From Erythrobasidium yunnanense (taxonomy: Eukaryota; Basidiomycota; Cystobasidiomycetes; Erythrobasidiales; Erythrobasidiaceae), in the NCBI GenBank assembly GCA_001600175.1, contig BCJC01000007.1, positions 1,574,115 through 1,638,114 on the forward strand: 64,000 nucleotides of DNA. Direction: 5' to 3'. Position numbers and translations under genes: made by a program. Under the pieces are notes generated by a model. It ran no database searches and had not been told where the DNA came from. It was given only the letters and a program-made list of their open reading frames with translations. Below are positions 11,628 to 23,309 of this stretch, piece after piece. Each line of letters begins with the position of its first letter. Position 1 is the first letter of the stretch.

Positions 11628-11994
11628 GCGTCACCAACTATGTTACTGCCTTCATCGTACCTGTTACACCTCTTTAGCTTCCTGTGGGCCATCGCACCTC
11701 CTTCATAAGCGAGGGCATGTGAAGCCTTCAGAATATATTGCGATAGACGTAGACTGAAAATTCGACAATTCTATCGCTCTTCTGGCTTCGGAAGGTGTCC
11801 ATCACGTTGATTCTCACCTTTTTGGCAAACTTCCGAACACCGAAAGGCAAAATGCAAAAGAGATCGTGTCAAAGGATGCCGTCTCAAAGGAGAAGAACTG
11901 CACGATATCCTAAGCAAGAGATGATGCTCTTCTTGCCTTCCTAGACAATACCTCTAAGACACAGTGCTAAGACCCACCAAGCGATTATCTGATC
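11628..11994. other. Spacer between tandem paralogues
   Basis: About 370 bases separating copy 1 and copy 2 of the orphan family. It presumably contains the promoter of copy 2. No other feature is recognised. Confidence 0.4.
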
Positions 11995-12957
11995 ATGACC
12001 AACACTGCACGATTCCAGGAGGATGATCGCGTTGAGCGATGGTGCATGAACCTGCCGGACAAGGAGATGTCGAAGCCGCGAGCGATCTCGTATTCCAAAT
12101 CAAATAGACCGGATCGAAAGCCCACTAGCAGTCCTGCAAGCCGCGTTAGTGCCTCATCAGCGAGCCTGCACTCTCGAACCAAATCGGAGGACGCACTCAG
12201 GCGAACCTCCTCAGCCAAACCACAATCTCAATCTCAATCTCGCCCTCGCTCTGCTTCCGGCTCAAGCTTGCCAAGTGGGCCGCCGACTTCGCAATCTGCA
12301 TCAGTATCTTCTTCGCAGCCCACATCGCGAAGATCTTCTTCCTCTGGCTCTATGTCAATCGCTTCTTCTTTACTTCAGGACGACTACGATCTCTCGGCTC
12401 AGCATCCCAAATGGTATCGAAAGCTAAGGCCTGTGCTTCCTGGAGAAGCGCATGCTGAAGACGGCACCTTCACCATAGATGGAAAGACTGACCATTGGCA
12501 GGGTTTGCGCAGGAAGGAGCAGGCTAGAATCGACCGGGAAGACGACCGCGATCTCGAGAAAAATCTTGAGAAGTACGTCTGGGCATGGAAGGATACGCAA
12601 TCCCGGCTGTATGCGATCACACAGATACGAGCAGAAATCGAAGAGACTGACTGCTCGGACACAAGCCCTTCGGTAAAGGGGAAGCTAGTCAAGCGGCATA
12701 TCTTTGCAGTGCGTACAGCAAGCTATGCACTCAATAGAGCTGTATTTTCTCAAACCGGAAACGGCGACGAACTCGCTATCAGCGGGTTCTACACCGATTT
12801 CCTGCCAAGCTACTGGAGGGCTGTGGCTGCCCACGAACGGCTTGAAGGCATGTGGGCCGGGCTACAGGGGGAAAGTACGCCAAAGGCCGCTCGGACCGTG
12901 CCGCAACTATCCAGCAAGAAACGAACGCGGCGCCACGCGCATGGCCGCCCTCTATAA
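11995..12957 (+). CDS. Tandem copy 2 of an orphan gene family, intact
   Basis: An intronless frame of 320 residues. It has a short conserved N-terminal motif (FQEDDRVERWCMNLP) and about 100 Ser/Arg/Gln-rich disordered residues. Then comes SSLLQDDYDLSAQHPKWYRK and a helical C-terminal domain containing EKNLEKYVWAWKDTQSRLY, FAVRTASYALNRAVF and GFYTDFLPSYWRAVAAHERL. It ends in a basic tail (SSKKRTRRHAHGRP). No signal peptide or membrane segment is seen. I do not recognise the family. The lack of introns in an intron-rich genome, together with the tandem arrangement, suggests a young, locally expanding family. Confidence 0.65.
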   Translation: MTNTARFQEDDRVERWCMNLPDKEMSKPRAISYSKSNRPDRKPTSSPASRVSASSASLHSRTKSEDALRRTSSAKPQSQSQSRPRSASGSSLPSGPPTSQSASVSSSQPTSRRSSSSGSMSIASSLLQDDYDLSAQHPKWYRKLRPVLPGEAHAEDGTFTIDGKTDHWQGLRRKEQARIDREDDRDLEKNLEKYVWAWKDTQSRLYAITQIRAEIEETDCSDTSPSVKGKLVKRHIFAVRTASYALNRAVFSQTGNGDELAISGFYTDFLPSYWRAVAAHERLEGMWAGLQGESTPKAARTVPQLSSKKRTRRHAHGRPL

Positions 12958-13119
12958 GCTCCAGCACTCCTCAGCCCTAGATCGAGCATGCGCTTCGGTA
13001 GCGTAATGATAGGCACTGGAAAGCTGTTGTCGAGATGTAGCTTGTTTCACTTTCTAGAATGCCGGTTCATTCGTCTAGAGCCTGCCGCATACACCTTTGA
13101 GGGTCTGTTCCCTAGTAGA

Positions 13120-15145
13120 CTACCAGGCTTCCCATAGACGCTCGGACACCTTGATACCGATTGTCTTGCCAAGCGCTTCCATCGTTTCCAATTCAAGATT
13201 GTTGCACTTGAGTTTGAGGCCATCTAGCTTGTCGAAAGCTGAGATGGAAGCTGAAGATATAGAGCTACCGGCTAATGCACTAGACGAGGTGGCCGATGTC
13301 CGGATGAGGAGCCTGAGATTCGTGAGCGTAGCGATCTGCGACCATATCAGCCATTGTTAAAGAGCAAGACGAGCTGTATATACTTCTTGCAGAATGTCTG
13401 GACCGCTCGTTATAGCCCTCTGTTCTACTGGGAGCAGTATCTCTGTTATTGCTAGAAGCCTCTCCACAGGAAACGCCTTCGGCCCTAGTAGTCTTTGTGG
13501 TACAGCTTCCTTCCTGAGTGTACCATCCTTCTTTACCGCACTTCTCTTGACGGGTGTCTTTCTCGTACCGCCGCCCTTCTTTTTGCTTCTGCCCGAAGTC
13601 ATATCGTCTTCTTGGGTCGCGAGCACGAGCATATCCTTCCGAGCAGGATTTGACGATGCCAAGAAAGCGGCTATCAGAACATAGCGTGCCAATACTGGGA
13701 GAGATTGAGCAAGCGGATTGGTGACACTCGTGCCGGATGTATGCGCTCTCTTCGAAGGCGTTGCAGCTGGTGAATAGAAGCCCGAAGGCGACCCGTGTTG
13801 ATTGACGGCTGCTTTGCCTTTCGTAGGCGTATGGTGGGCTGGACTGCCATTGATCGCAGATGGTCGAGTTGGTGATCGTGACAGCATTGCCATTTCGAGA
13901 GCGCTTGCCGGTCTGTCCTCCTCTTCGGTTGAAGTGGTAAGCAGAGGCCGTAGTTCCGATAGAGCGTCTATCTCGGTTGAGAGTGTGCTCTTGAAGGCAG
14001 CTACCAGTCTAGCAAGATCCGTTGGCTCTGCCTCCCCTCGCTCGACATAACCGATCCATTGTGGCCACAGCTTCTCTGTGAGCCAGAAGTAGTCTTCAAA
14101 TTCGTAGCCGAGGTAAGGTTCGAAGGTTTGTTGAAGCAAGTCAAGAAGCATTGACAAGAGGGAAGCGAGAGTGTCTTCCGGAAGATCAGAGCCGGAGGTG
14201 GGCTTGAACGTGGATCGCAGGAGGTGATTGACATCTGCGAAAGGATGATTCAGCTCGCGGTGCAGTGAGGACCGCGATTCGTTTACCTTTGCGATTCAGA
14301 GACGGCAGCTCGAGCATGAATGCAGGTTCCGTCGCACCTTTCTGAGGTCGTAAGAGGAGCCAATTCGTGGACGATGCGAGGACCGGCACGATTGGACAGC
14401 GAGTCTGCAGAGATATACCTCAGTCAACTGTCCTTATGTCGCAATTCCGGGTTTCGCAGCTCACCAGCTCTGCAAGCCTCATAATGCAAGCCAGGAGGGT
14501 GCCTTCATTTTGGCCGACCGCGAGAGTGTCCAGCGTTGTGAGCTTCTCCGCGTTCAGCAAAACGATGCATCGTGCAGGCAATTGCTCCGGTCGAGTCCTA
14601 ACTTCCTCTTCTCCAAGTCTAAAGACTGATTTAAGTCCATCCAAGAAGCCAGACATCGACTCGTCTTTCCGTTCTCCCATTATACCTTTCGCTGTACTAG
14701 TAGCAGCGCTTGCGATTGCTGCTTCATAGTCCCATTGTATCACGCTTGACCCATCCTCCTGCCGAACAAGCGAATAGCCCGTCTGGCACCCGTCCCAATT
14801 GACGATACCACCAAGAGACGAGTCCCACACGCCACTGCCCCATCCACTTAGGCCATTGAGTATCCTTCCAAAGAGCGCTTTTTGCGACGCGAGCTCGGCG
14901 CAATCCACGACGACGGACGAAGGTAGCGCATTCTGCATGGCATTTAGACGTGTAGCTTCTTGAGTCTGAGATGTAGTAGGAAGAATGGCCTTGAGGATGG
15001 AAGGGACAAGCGAGAGATTGGATTGCGCGAGGACAAAGACAGAACGCGGAACGCAGCGAGAAGCCAGGACGGCGCGCAGGTCAAGCATAGCGGGAGCCAG
15101 TGACGGTAGAGAGTCCACAATCTCAGCAGGAAGGTCCAGCATCAT
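13120..15145 (-). CDS. ORC5: Origin recognition complex subunit 5
   Basis: A multi-exon minus-strand gene. The first exon encodes an AAA+-like N-terminal part (LPAEIVDSLPSLAPAMLDLR, SSVVVDCAELASQKALFGRI, LPARCIVLLNAEKLTTLDTLAVGQ). The central exon encodes the ORC5 winged-helix region (LLQQTFEPYLGYEFEDYFWLTEKLWPQWIGYVERGEAEPTDL as successive segments). It continues with LPVLARYVLIAAFLASSNPARKDMLV, a hallmark of ORC5, and FPVERLLAITEILLP. The last exon (13120-13335, after a 48-nt intron starting GTATAT) restores the conserved end: NLRLLIRTSATSS, then LECNNLE-like and GIKVSERLWEAW. ORC5 binds replication origins as part of the six-subunit ORC. The start Met at 15145 is the first in the exon. The classical P-loop is not obvious and may be degenerate or in a missed exon. 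Confidence 0.85.
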
Positions 15146-15317
15146 AGTCAGTATTTTTTGTCAGAGTCGCGTAAGGCAAAGCCGGTCATCTTTCAGCTTT
15201 CGAAGGTCACCTTTACGCCAATCTTTCAGTTTCGGAGTGACAAGACTCTGTTGAATGCTCTCTAGACTGCTACGCTCCTTGACCAACTGGAAACCCTCAT
15301 CGTTCAGCAGCTCCACC
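15146..15317. promoter_or_regulatory. Compact divergent promoter, ORC5 / DUF952
   Basis: Only about 170 bases separate the divergent start codons, so both promoters must be very short or overlap. Confidence 0.4.
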
Positions 15318-15917
15318 ATGTCTGCCCCAAATCCTCCTCCGACCTATCTCTACAAGATCCTGGAAACAGCAAAGACAAACCCTAGATACCTCTTCCCTGT
15401 CCCTATCCCTGCGTGAGCTGGCGCGCAGTACCTCAATCTAGGCGGATCTGACGTGCTTTGACACGTTGCCAGATCTCACTTGTTTACATTACCGCCTCTT
15501 GGTGAGATTCTGCTTCGAGCAAGCTTGTTGGTGCTGAAGTGATGCCCTTGCCAGACGAGAAGGATGGATACGTACATATGTCCACCTCTACGCAGTTGCC
15601 GGGGACTCTAAGTCGTTTCTTCGGCGACCATGACGAAGTTGTGCTTCTTAAGATGGACTACAGAAGGCTCTCGTCATGGAAAGATGTTCGGTAAGCTACC
15701 AAATTGACTGGCCTTCGCAACCAGCTGACCGTCGAGTCTCGACAGGTGGGAGCAAACCAGCTCTGGAGTAGCATTCCCGCATCTGTACGGGTATGGTATC
15801 GAAGGAGAGATGGTGGAAAGCTTCAAGGAGGTACACAAGCCGACGGACGGCGAGAAGACAACGGCCTGGGCAGATGCGCTGGAAGAGCTAAAGAAAGAAG
15901 GATGGCTAGTGTATTAG
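15318..15917 (+). CDS. DUF952 family protein
   Basis: Four exons (15318-15412, 15473-15501, 15540-15690, 15746-15917) join in phase to 148 residues. The second exon is only 29 nt and the second intron only 38 nt. The DUF952 pattern is clear: TYLYKIL near the N-terminus, then LPDEKDGYVHMSTSTQLPGT with the conserved G-hydrophobic-H-x-S-T, HDEVVLLKMD, VRWEQ and FPHLYG. The fold is related to ADP-ribosyl-transferase-like domains, but the biochemical role is not established. The end, GWLVY and TAG at 15915-15917, is clear. Confidence 0.85.
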
Positions 15918-16213
15918 TCATGGATCTGTATTCGCAACGATACGCGAGATATCGATTGTGGATCATCAGCTCAGGCAGTTTGGTGCTAAGCTGATTTTAG
16001 GTGATGATTGAGTATTGTCTTTCAGACTCAGATCTAAAGCTATGCTACAACCTGTCCGATGACCACACGCTTCAAGCGTCATGCATCTGCATCCAACCAA
16101 AAATGTGTTAAAACAAGCGACACGACTAGCGCGCGCAGAAAATCAAATATCCCTATGCCCTAATGTCCGTCTATACTGAAGATTCTATGATTACCCCAAA
16201 GCAGGGAGTGTTT
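15918..16213. other. Convergent 3' spacer
   Basis: Spacer between the DUF952 and chitinase 3' ends. Nothing recognised. Confidence 0.4.
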
Positions 16214-18107
16214 TTAGATGCCAAGTCCAGCTCTGGCAGCCTTGGTGAGGACGAAGCCAGCGGAATCACCGCCGATGTCCCACATGCCGGTACCCTTGAG
16301 CTTCTTGGAAGCTGCAAACTCGGCCTTGATCCTGATCGAGGTGGGATCATCGTAGGTGACTACGGTGGACTTGACTTGATTGAAGAGGAAAGGTGTTTGA
16401 GAGCAATCATCCCAGCGGCGAGTGTAGCCGTTCTTGCCATACCAGACACCGGTGGTGCTGAGAGAGATTGCCTTGTAGGAGATGAGCTGGTTGAACTGGA
16501 TCTGAGAGCCCTTGAAGTCGTCCAAGTTGCCTTGGGTATTGACAGCCTTGATAGGGATACCAGTGGGCATATCGAAGACCTTTTCAGATGAGGTCGCAGT
16601 GGCAGATTCGTCATCGTCATCGGCGCGTCTAGCCAGTCTCTTCGTAGCGGTGGTATCTTTGAGAACAGGGAAGGTATTGCCCATGCGCATGTGCTGTCTA
16701 GCAAGTGCAGCTACTTTTCGTTCGTTGTCTTGTTCGAGGATCGCGGCTCGTCGTTGTTTGACATCTCGCTTGTGGATAAGAGAAGTAGCAGTAGAGTCGG
16801 AGACATATCCGTATGCAGGGAGGCCGAGCATGATCTTGTTCGCTGGCATACCGGCAGCTTCCCATGCAGCGACTGCGTTGACGGCGTTGGCTCCTGGCTG
16901 ATCCGAGTTTCCGCAAGTGTTGAGAGGGGCATTGGGTCCTGGATTTGTCGATGCGCCCCAGACATCGTAGTTCATGAGCAGGACGTGGTCGAGGTAAGGA
17001 GCGAAAGCAGAGACATCGGTCATGGGCTGGTTGTTTGAACCGTACCAGACGTTGAGCGGTGTTGCCATGGAAATGACCTTGTCTTTGCCGAGCATGCTTC
17101 GGAGGAGCTTGACGAAAATGAGGAAGTTGTCGGAGTCATTTGCGTTGACGCCGTTGCCAGAAGCACCGTTTTGCCCAGGATATTCCCAATCGATATCGAT
17201 ACCATCCGCACCGTAAGCATTGACCATGTCTACGATGTTTTGAGCGAATGTCTTTCTGTTCCAGTCGTTGGAGACAGCGTTGGAGAAGTACTGAGAGCCG
17301 GTCCAGCCTCCGACTGTGATGCAGACCTTGCTGCCTGCAGCGTGTCCGTATTTGACGAGGCGTCTGAGGATGTCGGCAGATTCGTCCATGATGAAGTAGA
17401 GAGTGTTATCGGCAGCAGGCATTGCGAAAGCTGAAGGAGTCAAGTCAGTATTGGAGTGGCGCATGGATTGGCAAGTAAGACTCACAAAAGTAAAGAATGT
17501 CGAAGAGCGAGTAGTCTACTGTCTCGGGTGGATTGAGGTATGCACTCCAGTCGGGATAGTAGACTGCATTTATGGGCGCATCGCTTGACTTGCTAGGAGC
17601 AGGCTTGGCTGAGCTGCTGGTGGAAGAAGTCTTCTGGCTAGTAGTTGAAGTCGAGGTACTTGTTGGTCGAGGAGTGACAGTGGAAGTGCTAGTCCTCGTC
17701 AAAGTGGTGCTTTGCGACACAGTCGTGGTTTTGGTGGTAGTACGGGTTGATGTTCCGGTTTTTGCGCTGACTGTAACAGTTCGGGTGGTGGTACCGGTAG
17801 TTCTCGTGGTGGTCTGAGTCAGAGTGGTGTAGCTAGTGGTGAAGAGCGGTAGGCGCGAGGCAGATGCTGATGTCGCTGTAGCAGGCTCATCGGCGGTGCA
17901 TCCGCATAGAATGACAGGGTCTGAGCCTCTCTTCTCGAGGTTCTCGTCGGTGCAGTTGCGAACGTTGGAAACGATGTCGACTGCGGGTCCAGAAGATACT
18001 GGAGCAGTGATGATGATTGATGTTGCTGCGACCGGGTACTGAGCAGGAGCGGCGGCGACCAGGCCAGCCAAGGCAGAAAATGCGGTAAGAGCAGCAAAGG
18101 TTCGCAT
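16214..18107 (-). CDS. Secreted GH18 chitinase with Thr/Ser-rich linker
   Basis: Two exons (17486-18107 and 16214-17430) give 612 residues. The start at 18107 opens a signal peptide (MRTFAALTAFSALAGLVAAAPAQ); an upstream in-frame Met lacks this logic. A short Cys-containing segment (NCTDENLEKRGSDPVILCGC) is followed by a long Thr/Ser linker likely to be O-mannosylated. The GH18 barrel then starts at AVYYPDW, with KVCITVGGWTGS and the catalytic DGIDIDWEYPG (DxxDxDxE, Glu as acid). It continues with VLLMNYDVWG, LGLPAYGY and the closing GTGMWDIGGDSAG. Between LGLPAYGY and the last strands sits an insert of roughly 90 residues with KR and RR pairs and an acidic/Ser stretch. It cleaves beta-1,4-GlcNAc chains, so likely acts in cell-wall remodelling. 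Confidence 0.93.
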
Positions 18108-18804
18108 GTTGACGAGTAGAGAGTATGTATTTGAGGTGATTGCTCGAGGTAGTTCAGTCAAGAATACTCGAAGCTTTTGCACCGGTTAGGAGATGGGATG
18201 AAGAGGAAGGAAAGGGAGGTCAGCAGCGCAGGATCATCTTAAGTATCTGCAACATGAACAAAGCCATCACTGCGCTCCCGCCTCTGCTGCTCGTCGGCCT
18301 CCCTTAAGATGACCTATCCAGGAAGTCGGCGGGTGGCAGGCACCGAGAAGGCAGGCAATCCAAGCAGCACGGCCTGCGCAAGACATAAGCCATGGCTTGT
18401 TGATATGTGTTATGATGGAGTAGTGTTGATCGTTGTCGTGCTGCGCGCCGGCTGGCAGCTTGCTCTGGCTGGCGGGAGACCAGGCGCGTGGGATTGTCGC
18501 GGAAAGATGGCTGCTAGGAATTCGCAGCACAGTGAACAGCAGGTAGCACATATAATGCGAAGCGACAGCCTCTCCTTGGCTTTCTGGCGTGTCATGAGTC
18601 TTGCTTTCCGGTGAGCAAGAGGCAACCTTGACGTGACCACGGTTATCACAAAGCTCATGATACTAGGCATACAGCATAGATGTACGTACAGGCTCTGGCT
18701 TTATTATTTGATCGGTAACGTCTGACTGGCTGTGGAAGTGACTGTAACCTCCGTCAACCGGTAGGTAGAGACATCTGTCCGGCTTCGATGCTGCCATCCG
18801 TAAG
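18108..18804. promoter_or_regulatory. Intergenic region upstream of chitinase
   Basis: About 700 bases containing the chitinase promoter. The open frames on either strand are short, overlap each other and show no family signal. CCTTAAGATGA-like and AAGATGATCC-like motifs recur near 18230 and 18305, forming a loose inverted pair around 18236-18310. No RNA gene is recognised. Confidence 0.35.
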
Positions 18805-19774
18805 CTAGGCAGCTCTTCGCACATTGTGCTCGGAAGGTCCGGCTCTCGATGGTAAGGCGGTACCCTCATTCGCGCTCGGCGTGCTGATGCCTGATCTACC
18901 AGTAGCCCAGCTGTAAACGCCTACTACCTGAGAACTTGGTATGAATGTTGCAACGCTCGCTGTGATAGGCTGATTCAGTTGTATCTTCCGCAGCGCTTCC
19001 TCCCAGGTGATTCGAAACTCGGCCAGTCAAGTCGGAAGCTGCTCTCGAAGGCGAAGTTTCTGCACGCCGATAATGACATGGAGATGGAGGTGAGGCTGCG
19101 AGCACGCACTGTGGACAGGTTAGGAGAGTCATATCAGTCTTTGCCAAAAGCCGTCTTGTTCATCATAGGAGCGTACAAGCCGGTATTGAAGAACCTGGCG
19201 CGTACAGGACCGATGTATCAGAAACGCTATATGTACGAAAGCCACGCTGATGCCGATACGGTGCTTACATAGTGACGGCCATTGAGCGTAGCTTGGAGTC
19301 GCGGCTGTATTCGATCTTGAGAGCTCGCTGAGCCGCAGCTTTCACACGATGGAGTAGACCGATAAGATGCTTCTTCTGACTATCTCGTCGAGCTGCAGTT
19401 GCTAGTTCTTGCATGGCAGCAGCGTGAAGTTGGTCCACACTTCCTGTTGGTGGAGCCACATTTCATTCTTTCGATAGCTGTATATGCGAAGATACACAAT
19501 TCCCACCTCGATGCTCATTCGGGACGACGAGTAGGGCTACACCGCCCGATAGCATCTGTGTCTGACGCATATTGCGGAACATGGTACAGTGCTGATGAGG
19601 TCTCCAGCGTCAGTAATGCTCTCGAAGACAGTTGCCTACACGACTTACGGAGGTCTTGCCTACCACACTTTTTACGTCCCCCTTGCCTGCCGCTATGCTG
19701 CAGAACAGACATGGCTTCCCTCCATCGCATGCAGCATTGTCGGCTGGAGGAGCGTAGTCGATCGAGGCGTTCAT
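18805..19774 (-). CDS. HIT (histidine-triad) family protein
   Basis: Exons must be pieced together on the minus strand. The start at 19774 (MNASIDYAPPADNA) leads to KPCLFCSIAAGKGDV, the Cys-x2-Cys opening typical of HIT proteins. Then come ATVFES, VALLVVPNEHRG (the HIT VxPxxH strand) and a helix SVDQLHAAAMQELA, joined by GT-AG introns. Near 19078-19096 the catalytic triad PHLHLHVI is readable. Downstream ITWEEALRKI resembles the C-terminal helix of HIT proteins. HIT enzymes hydrolyse nucleotidyl phosphates (Hint, aprataxin and related). Several small introns between the helix and the triad are unresolved and the 3' end (taken as the stop at 18805) is a guess. Family is fairly sure, structure is not. 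Confidence 0.55.
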
Positions 19775-20147
19775 CGTGCGCGTTATTTGAATCTCCGGTT
19801 GTTGGTAAGCCTGAAGCGGGTTAGTAGTAGAAAGTAGTGAGCGGTTGGAAGGCTATGGCTTGGCCGGAGGTCGTCTGAAAGGGTCAGCTGAGGCACAACG
19901 GGTCCGTGACCAATGGGACTTGATATTGCAGACGTACACCGATGGGTACCAAGACTTCCACAGAACAGAGAATGGCATAGATACAGGAGTAGGCTGCAGA
20001 GTCAGAGTTCGATAAGAAAGAGGAGAGAAAGGGATAAATGCGTGGGTGACTGGAACAGTGCAGGGGAGAGATAACAGAATATACATCTAAAGAACCGAAA
20101 CGTGACAGCCAGAAGGTGAGAAAATTTGAGAACCGGTTGAAGGAGTT
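19775..20147. other. Intergenic, promoter of the HIT gene and 3' end of RSP5
   Basis: About 370 bases. A 77-codon minus-strand frame here has no coding character. Nothing else is seen. Confidence 0.4.
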
Positions 20148-23100
20148 TATTCTTGTCCGCTATAACCATGCGTCAGTAGGTTGCTCCGAGGAAGGGCACC
20201 CAGAAGCATGAGACACTTACAATCCACTTGTGTTTTCCAGAGCAAAGGTAAGCTTCTGTTCGAGCTGTTCCTGGCTTGTATACGGCGGCAGGTCGAGACG
20301 GTTGAAGCAAGTATGAGCTTTTGGAAGATGTGTGATTTCTCCAGCCTTTTCGATTGTGAATCTTCTAGGTCCATCTGAGCCTTGTAGATCCTTGAAGCCG
20401 TTGACGGGTACCTTGGAGGTACCTGTCGTAAACTGCAAGAGACGGGACTTCTTCTCGGCTGGCCAAGATCGGACAGTCTGCCAGAACCAAAGTACGATCT
20501 GATCCGAAGAACTGCAGTTCCTGTAGTCCGTGTGCTTGGCCCAGTCGTCAACGTCGATCTCGGACATACCGCCGATGAGTAGCTGGAAGACGTATTAGCT
20601 TCCGGTCGAAGGACAGAGCGCAAGTGAACCTGTGCGTACCTCAAGTTCTCGCTCATCGAAGACGTTGATAAGCTCTTGCGGGATGAGCTCGTTGAAGCCA
20701 GACATGAAGCTCTTGAACTGATCCTCAACACGTCTCTGAATTCTCCATTCGGTGATGAGGTCAACGTATTCTTTCTTGTTTTCTTCGTTGACTTCGATGT
20801 CTTGACCGCCTGGCTTCAGGTCAACAGTGACGACTTCACCGAATCTGTCATCTTCGACAGAGAAGCTGTTCTCGATGACGTCTGTTACATCATTCTCGCT
20901 AACATCGGACGGATGTATGTAAGCAACTACATTGACAATGCTCCAGTGAGGCAGGCACTCACAGCATCCAGGTGAGGGATCGGAAGATCTCGGCATCTAC
21001 ACTCTCCATATCCGGGAGCGCGATCTTCTTGCTCAGTATCATCTTGTAGAAAGATGTGATGAAGTATGCGTCGAGGAAACGCCTGTGGAAGATGGCCAAA
21101 CCGAGGCACCGTCCGATAAACTTGAAGTAGTTCAAGTGTTCAGGATTGACTCCGGAGTGTGGATTGATTTGGAGGGTGTAGTTGTCGTGAGCGGAGTACT
21201 CGAAGAGACAGTAGAAGGGGTTGAACTGTAATGGAAGCGTCGTTAGCACACGCTCTCGCTAAAGAAGCGAAGTGCCGTACCATCTCGTGCGAAAGAAGGA
21301 AGAAGAACTCTCTCGACAGACCACCGTAATCCAGACCATCTTCGCCTTCGAATTTGATCATCAATCGCTTCTTGAGATCATTAGGCGATTGTCTCATGAT
21401 CTCAGCATACGAGTCTTCGAAGATATGTGTACGTCTGATCTTGACGTGGCATTGACCAGGAATCGGTCTTAGCGCAGGTTGCGATCTGAAGTAGATGAGC
21501 TTCCTTCGGAAATCGCGCTTGTATTGCGGAACATTCAGCTCCAAGCTTGAGGGCAAGCGAGGATCGTCCCATGTCGTAGTCTTAGTGTTGTGGTCCACGA
21601 AATACACCCGCGCGGTAGCAGTGAGTCGCATCTCCCATCCTGAAGGCAGAGGACCGAGCTGCGAAACAGTCTGAGGCTGCGTGGAAAGGTTGTTGCCTCC
21701 TGGACCAGGTACGCGGATAAGCTGTTGTCGACGAGGATCAACCCAGGTAGTCGTTCGTGTATTATGATCGACGAAGTAGGGCCGCCCCTCAGGTGTGAAC
21801 CTCTGCTCCCAGCCTGCTGGCAGAGGTCCGGTACCAGGCTGAGTTGGGCCGGCGGCACCTGTACCGGCAGCAGGAGTAGCCGCAGAAGCAGCGGGTGTGC
21901 TCGCAGCTGGAGTGGAAGGAGAAGTGCCGCTGACACTGGAAGCCGTGCCTGTATCGGTGCCAAGGAAATCATCGGCGGTAAGACGCTGCTGGTGCTGTAC
22001 ACGCTCGCGGTTTGTAGTGTCGTTCTGAGCTGATACATTGGTAGCTTGATCCCGGTTCGGCCTTGTCCATGTCGTGTTGCGAGTATTGTGGTCTACGTAG
22101 TACGTTCTGCCTAGATGATCCAACCTTCGCTCCCAACCAGCAGGCAGGGCACCGAATTGATCTGCATGCGGATCGAAGTCGCGAGATGTGCTGCTGTTGC
22201 CATTGTTCGCCGTGACGCTTGCGCCATTGTGGAGGACTGCGGGCGGGCCAGCACGCTCGGCCGAGCTGCCAGCAGTAGTCGCAGAAGTTGTGCTTGAGGC
22301 AGTGACTGGAGTCGCTGGTGTCGCAGGGCCTGCTCCAGCTGTGGATGCGCTCGCGGTCGAGATAGTCGCAGCTGGTGCGTTTGCTGAATTGGCAGTAGCT
22401 GTAGATGCCGACAACGAAGCTGGAGCTGCGGCTGATGAGCTTGTTCCAGATGTAGATGCTCCACCTGTCCCGCTGCGAATGGGCGCGTAGGTATTTGTCG
22501 AGATCTGGATGATCAGCTTGCCGTGTACTACCAGATTATCGTTCGACTTCTTGAGTTCGCGAGTAAGGGTTTCTGTGAATATGAAACAGGGTGTAAGTCA
22601 GGTACATAGACTTGGATGCATAGGCCAGCCTGCGAACAGCACAAGGACTAGGTCCCTGAAACGGCTCGCAGCGAGTTTCAGAATCCCAACTCACCCTCGC
22701 CGCCCAAGTCGATATCGATGACCTGTGATACTTTGAGATTGATGACACCCAGGAAACCTTGATCCTTTCGCTTGAACTTCTTCTGGTCGAAAATCTGGAC
22801 GGTGATGACTGATGAGTCTTTTACGGTGCTGGAGGTCCCAGTTATACTCAGGGTCAGTCGCAGTGATACGAGCCTGGCTTATTCAATACCAGAGTAGTAG
22901 GTGTGATAACTTACACATCAAAGGCTTCATTCCAGTATGGGTTGAGCGTCTTCTTGACGGCAGCCGTGGTCTGGGTCTGCTGGCCATCGATGGTGACTAC
23001 AGCGAACGGGTGCGGCAGGGCGAACTGCACAATTAACACAAATATATGGTATCAGTCTTGGTGATACTTGCGAATGCTTTGCGCTTGTGCCCAAGCTCGA

Positions 23101-23309
23101 GCTGGGCGGGCAGGTCGATGCCGGGTTCTTGGATGGTCAGACTCACGACGTCTCGTTTCGCAAGCGAGTCTGCAGCGACGACGGTCACCCTGATTGTGCG
23201 CGTTCTATATCATTCAAATATAATACATCAGCCTTGTTTAGCTTATCTTGCGACCGCGGTTCCTCAAGACCGACCTTTCTCCCGTAGGAGCAGCTGCACC
23301 GCTCGACAT
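20148..23309 (-). CDS. RSP5: HECT-type E3 ubiquitin ligase Rsp5/Nedd4
   Basis: Start at 23309 ([11 protein letters not shown]). The C2 domain is split over several short exons: [59 protein letters not shown] long Ala/Ser/Thr-rich spacer follows. Three WW domains come next: [40 protein letters not shown] and [20 protein letters not shown], each ending near TTW. The HECT domain runs from [12 protein letters not shown] through [16 protein letters not shown], with the catalytic Cys in [16 protein letters not shown]. The last intron splits TSGF/GQE, restoring the conserved C-terminus. This ligase ubiquitinates membrane transporters and many other PY-motif partners and is essential in yeasts. The whole length is present and no domain is missing. 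Confidence 0.95.

Noticed and set aside
18267-18670. Overlapping frames on both strands upstream of the chitinase
   Set aside because: Mutually overlapping, no motif, and located where the chitinase promoter must be.
19853-20086. 77-codon minus-strand frame after RSP5
   Set aside because: Low-complexity Pro/Ser/Leu composition, no recognisable motif; likely chance.
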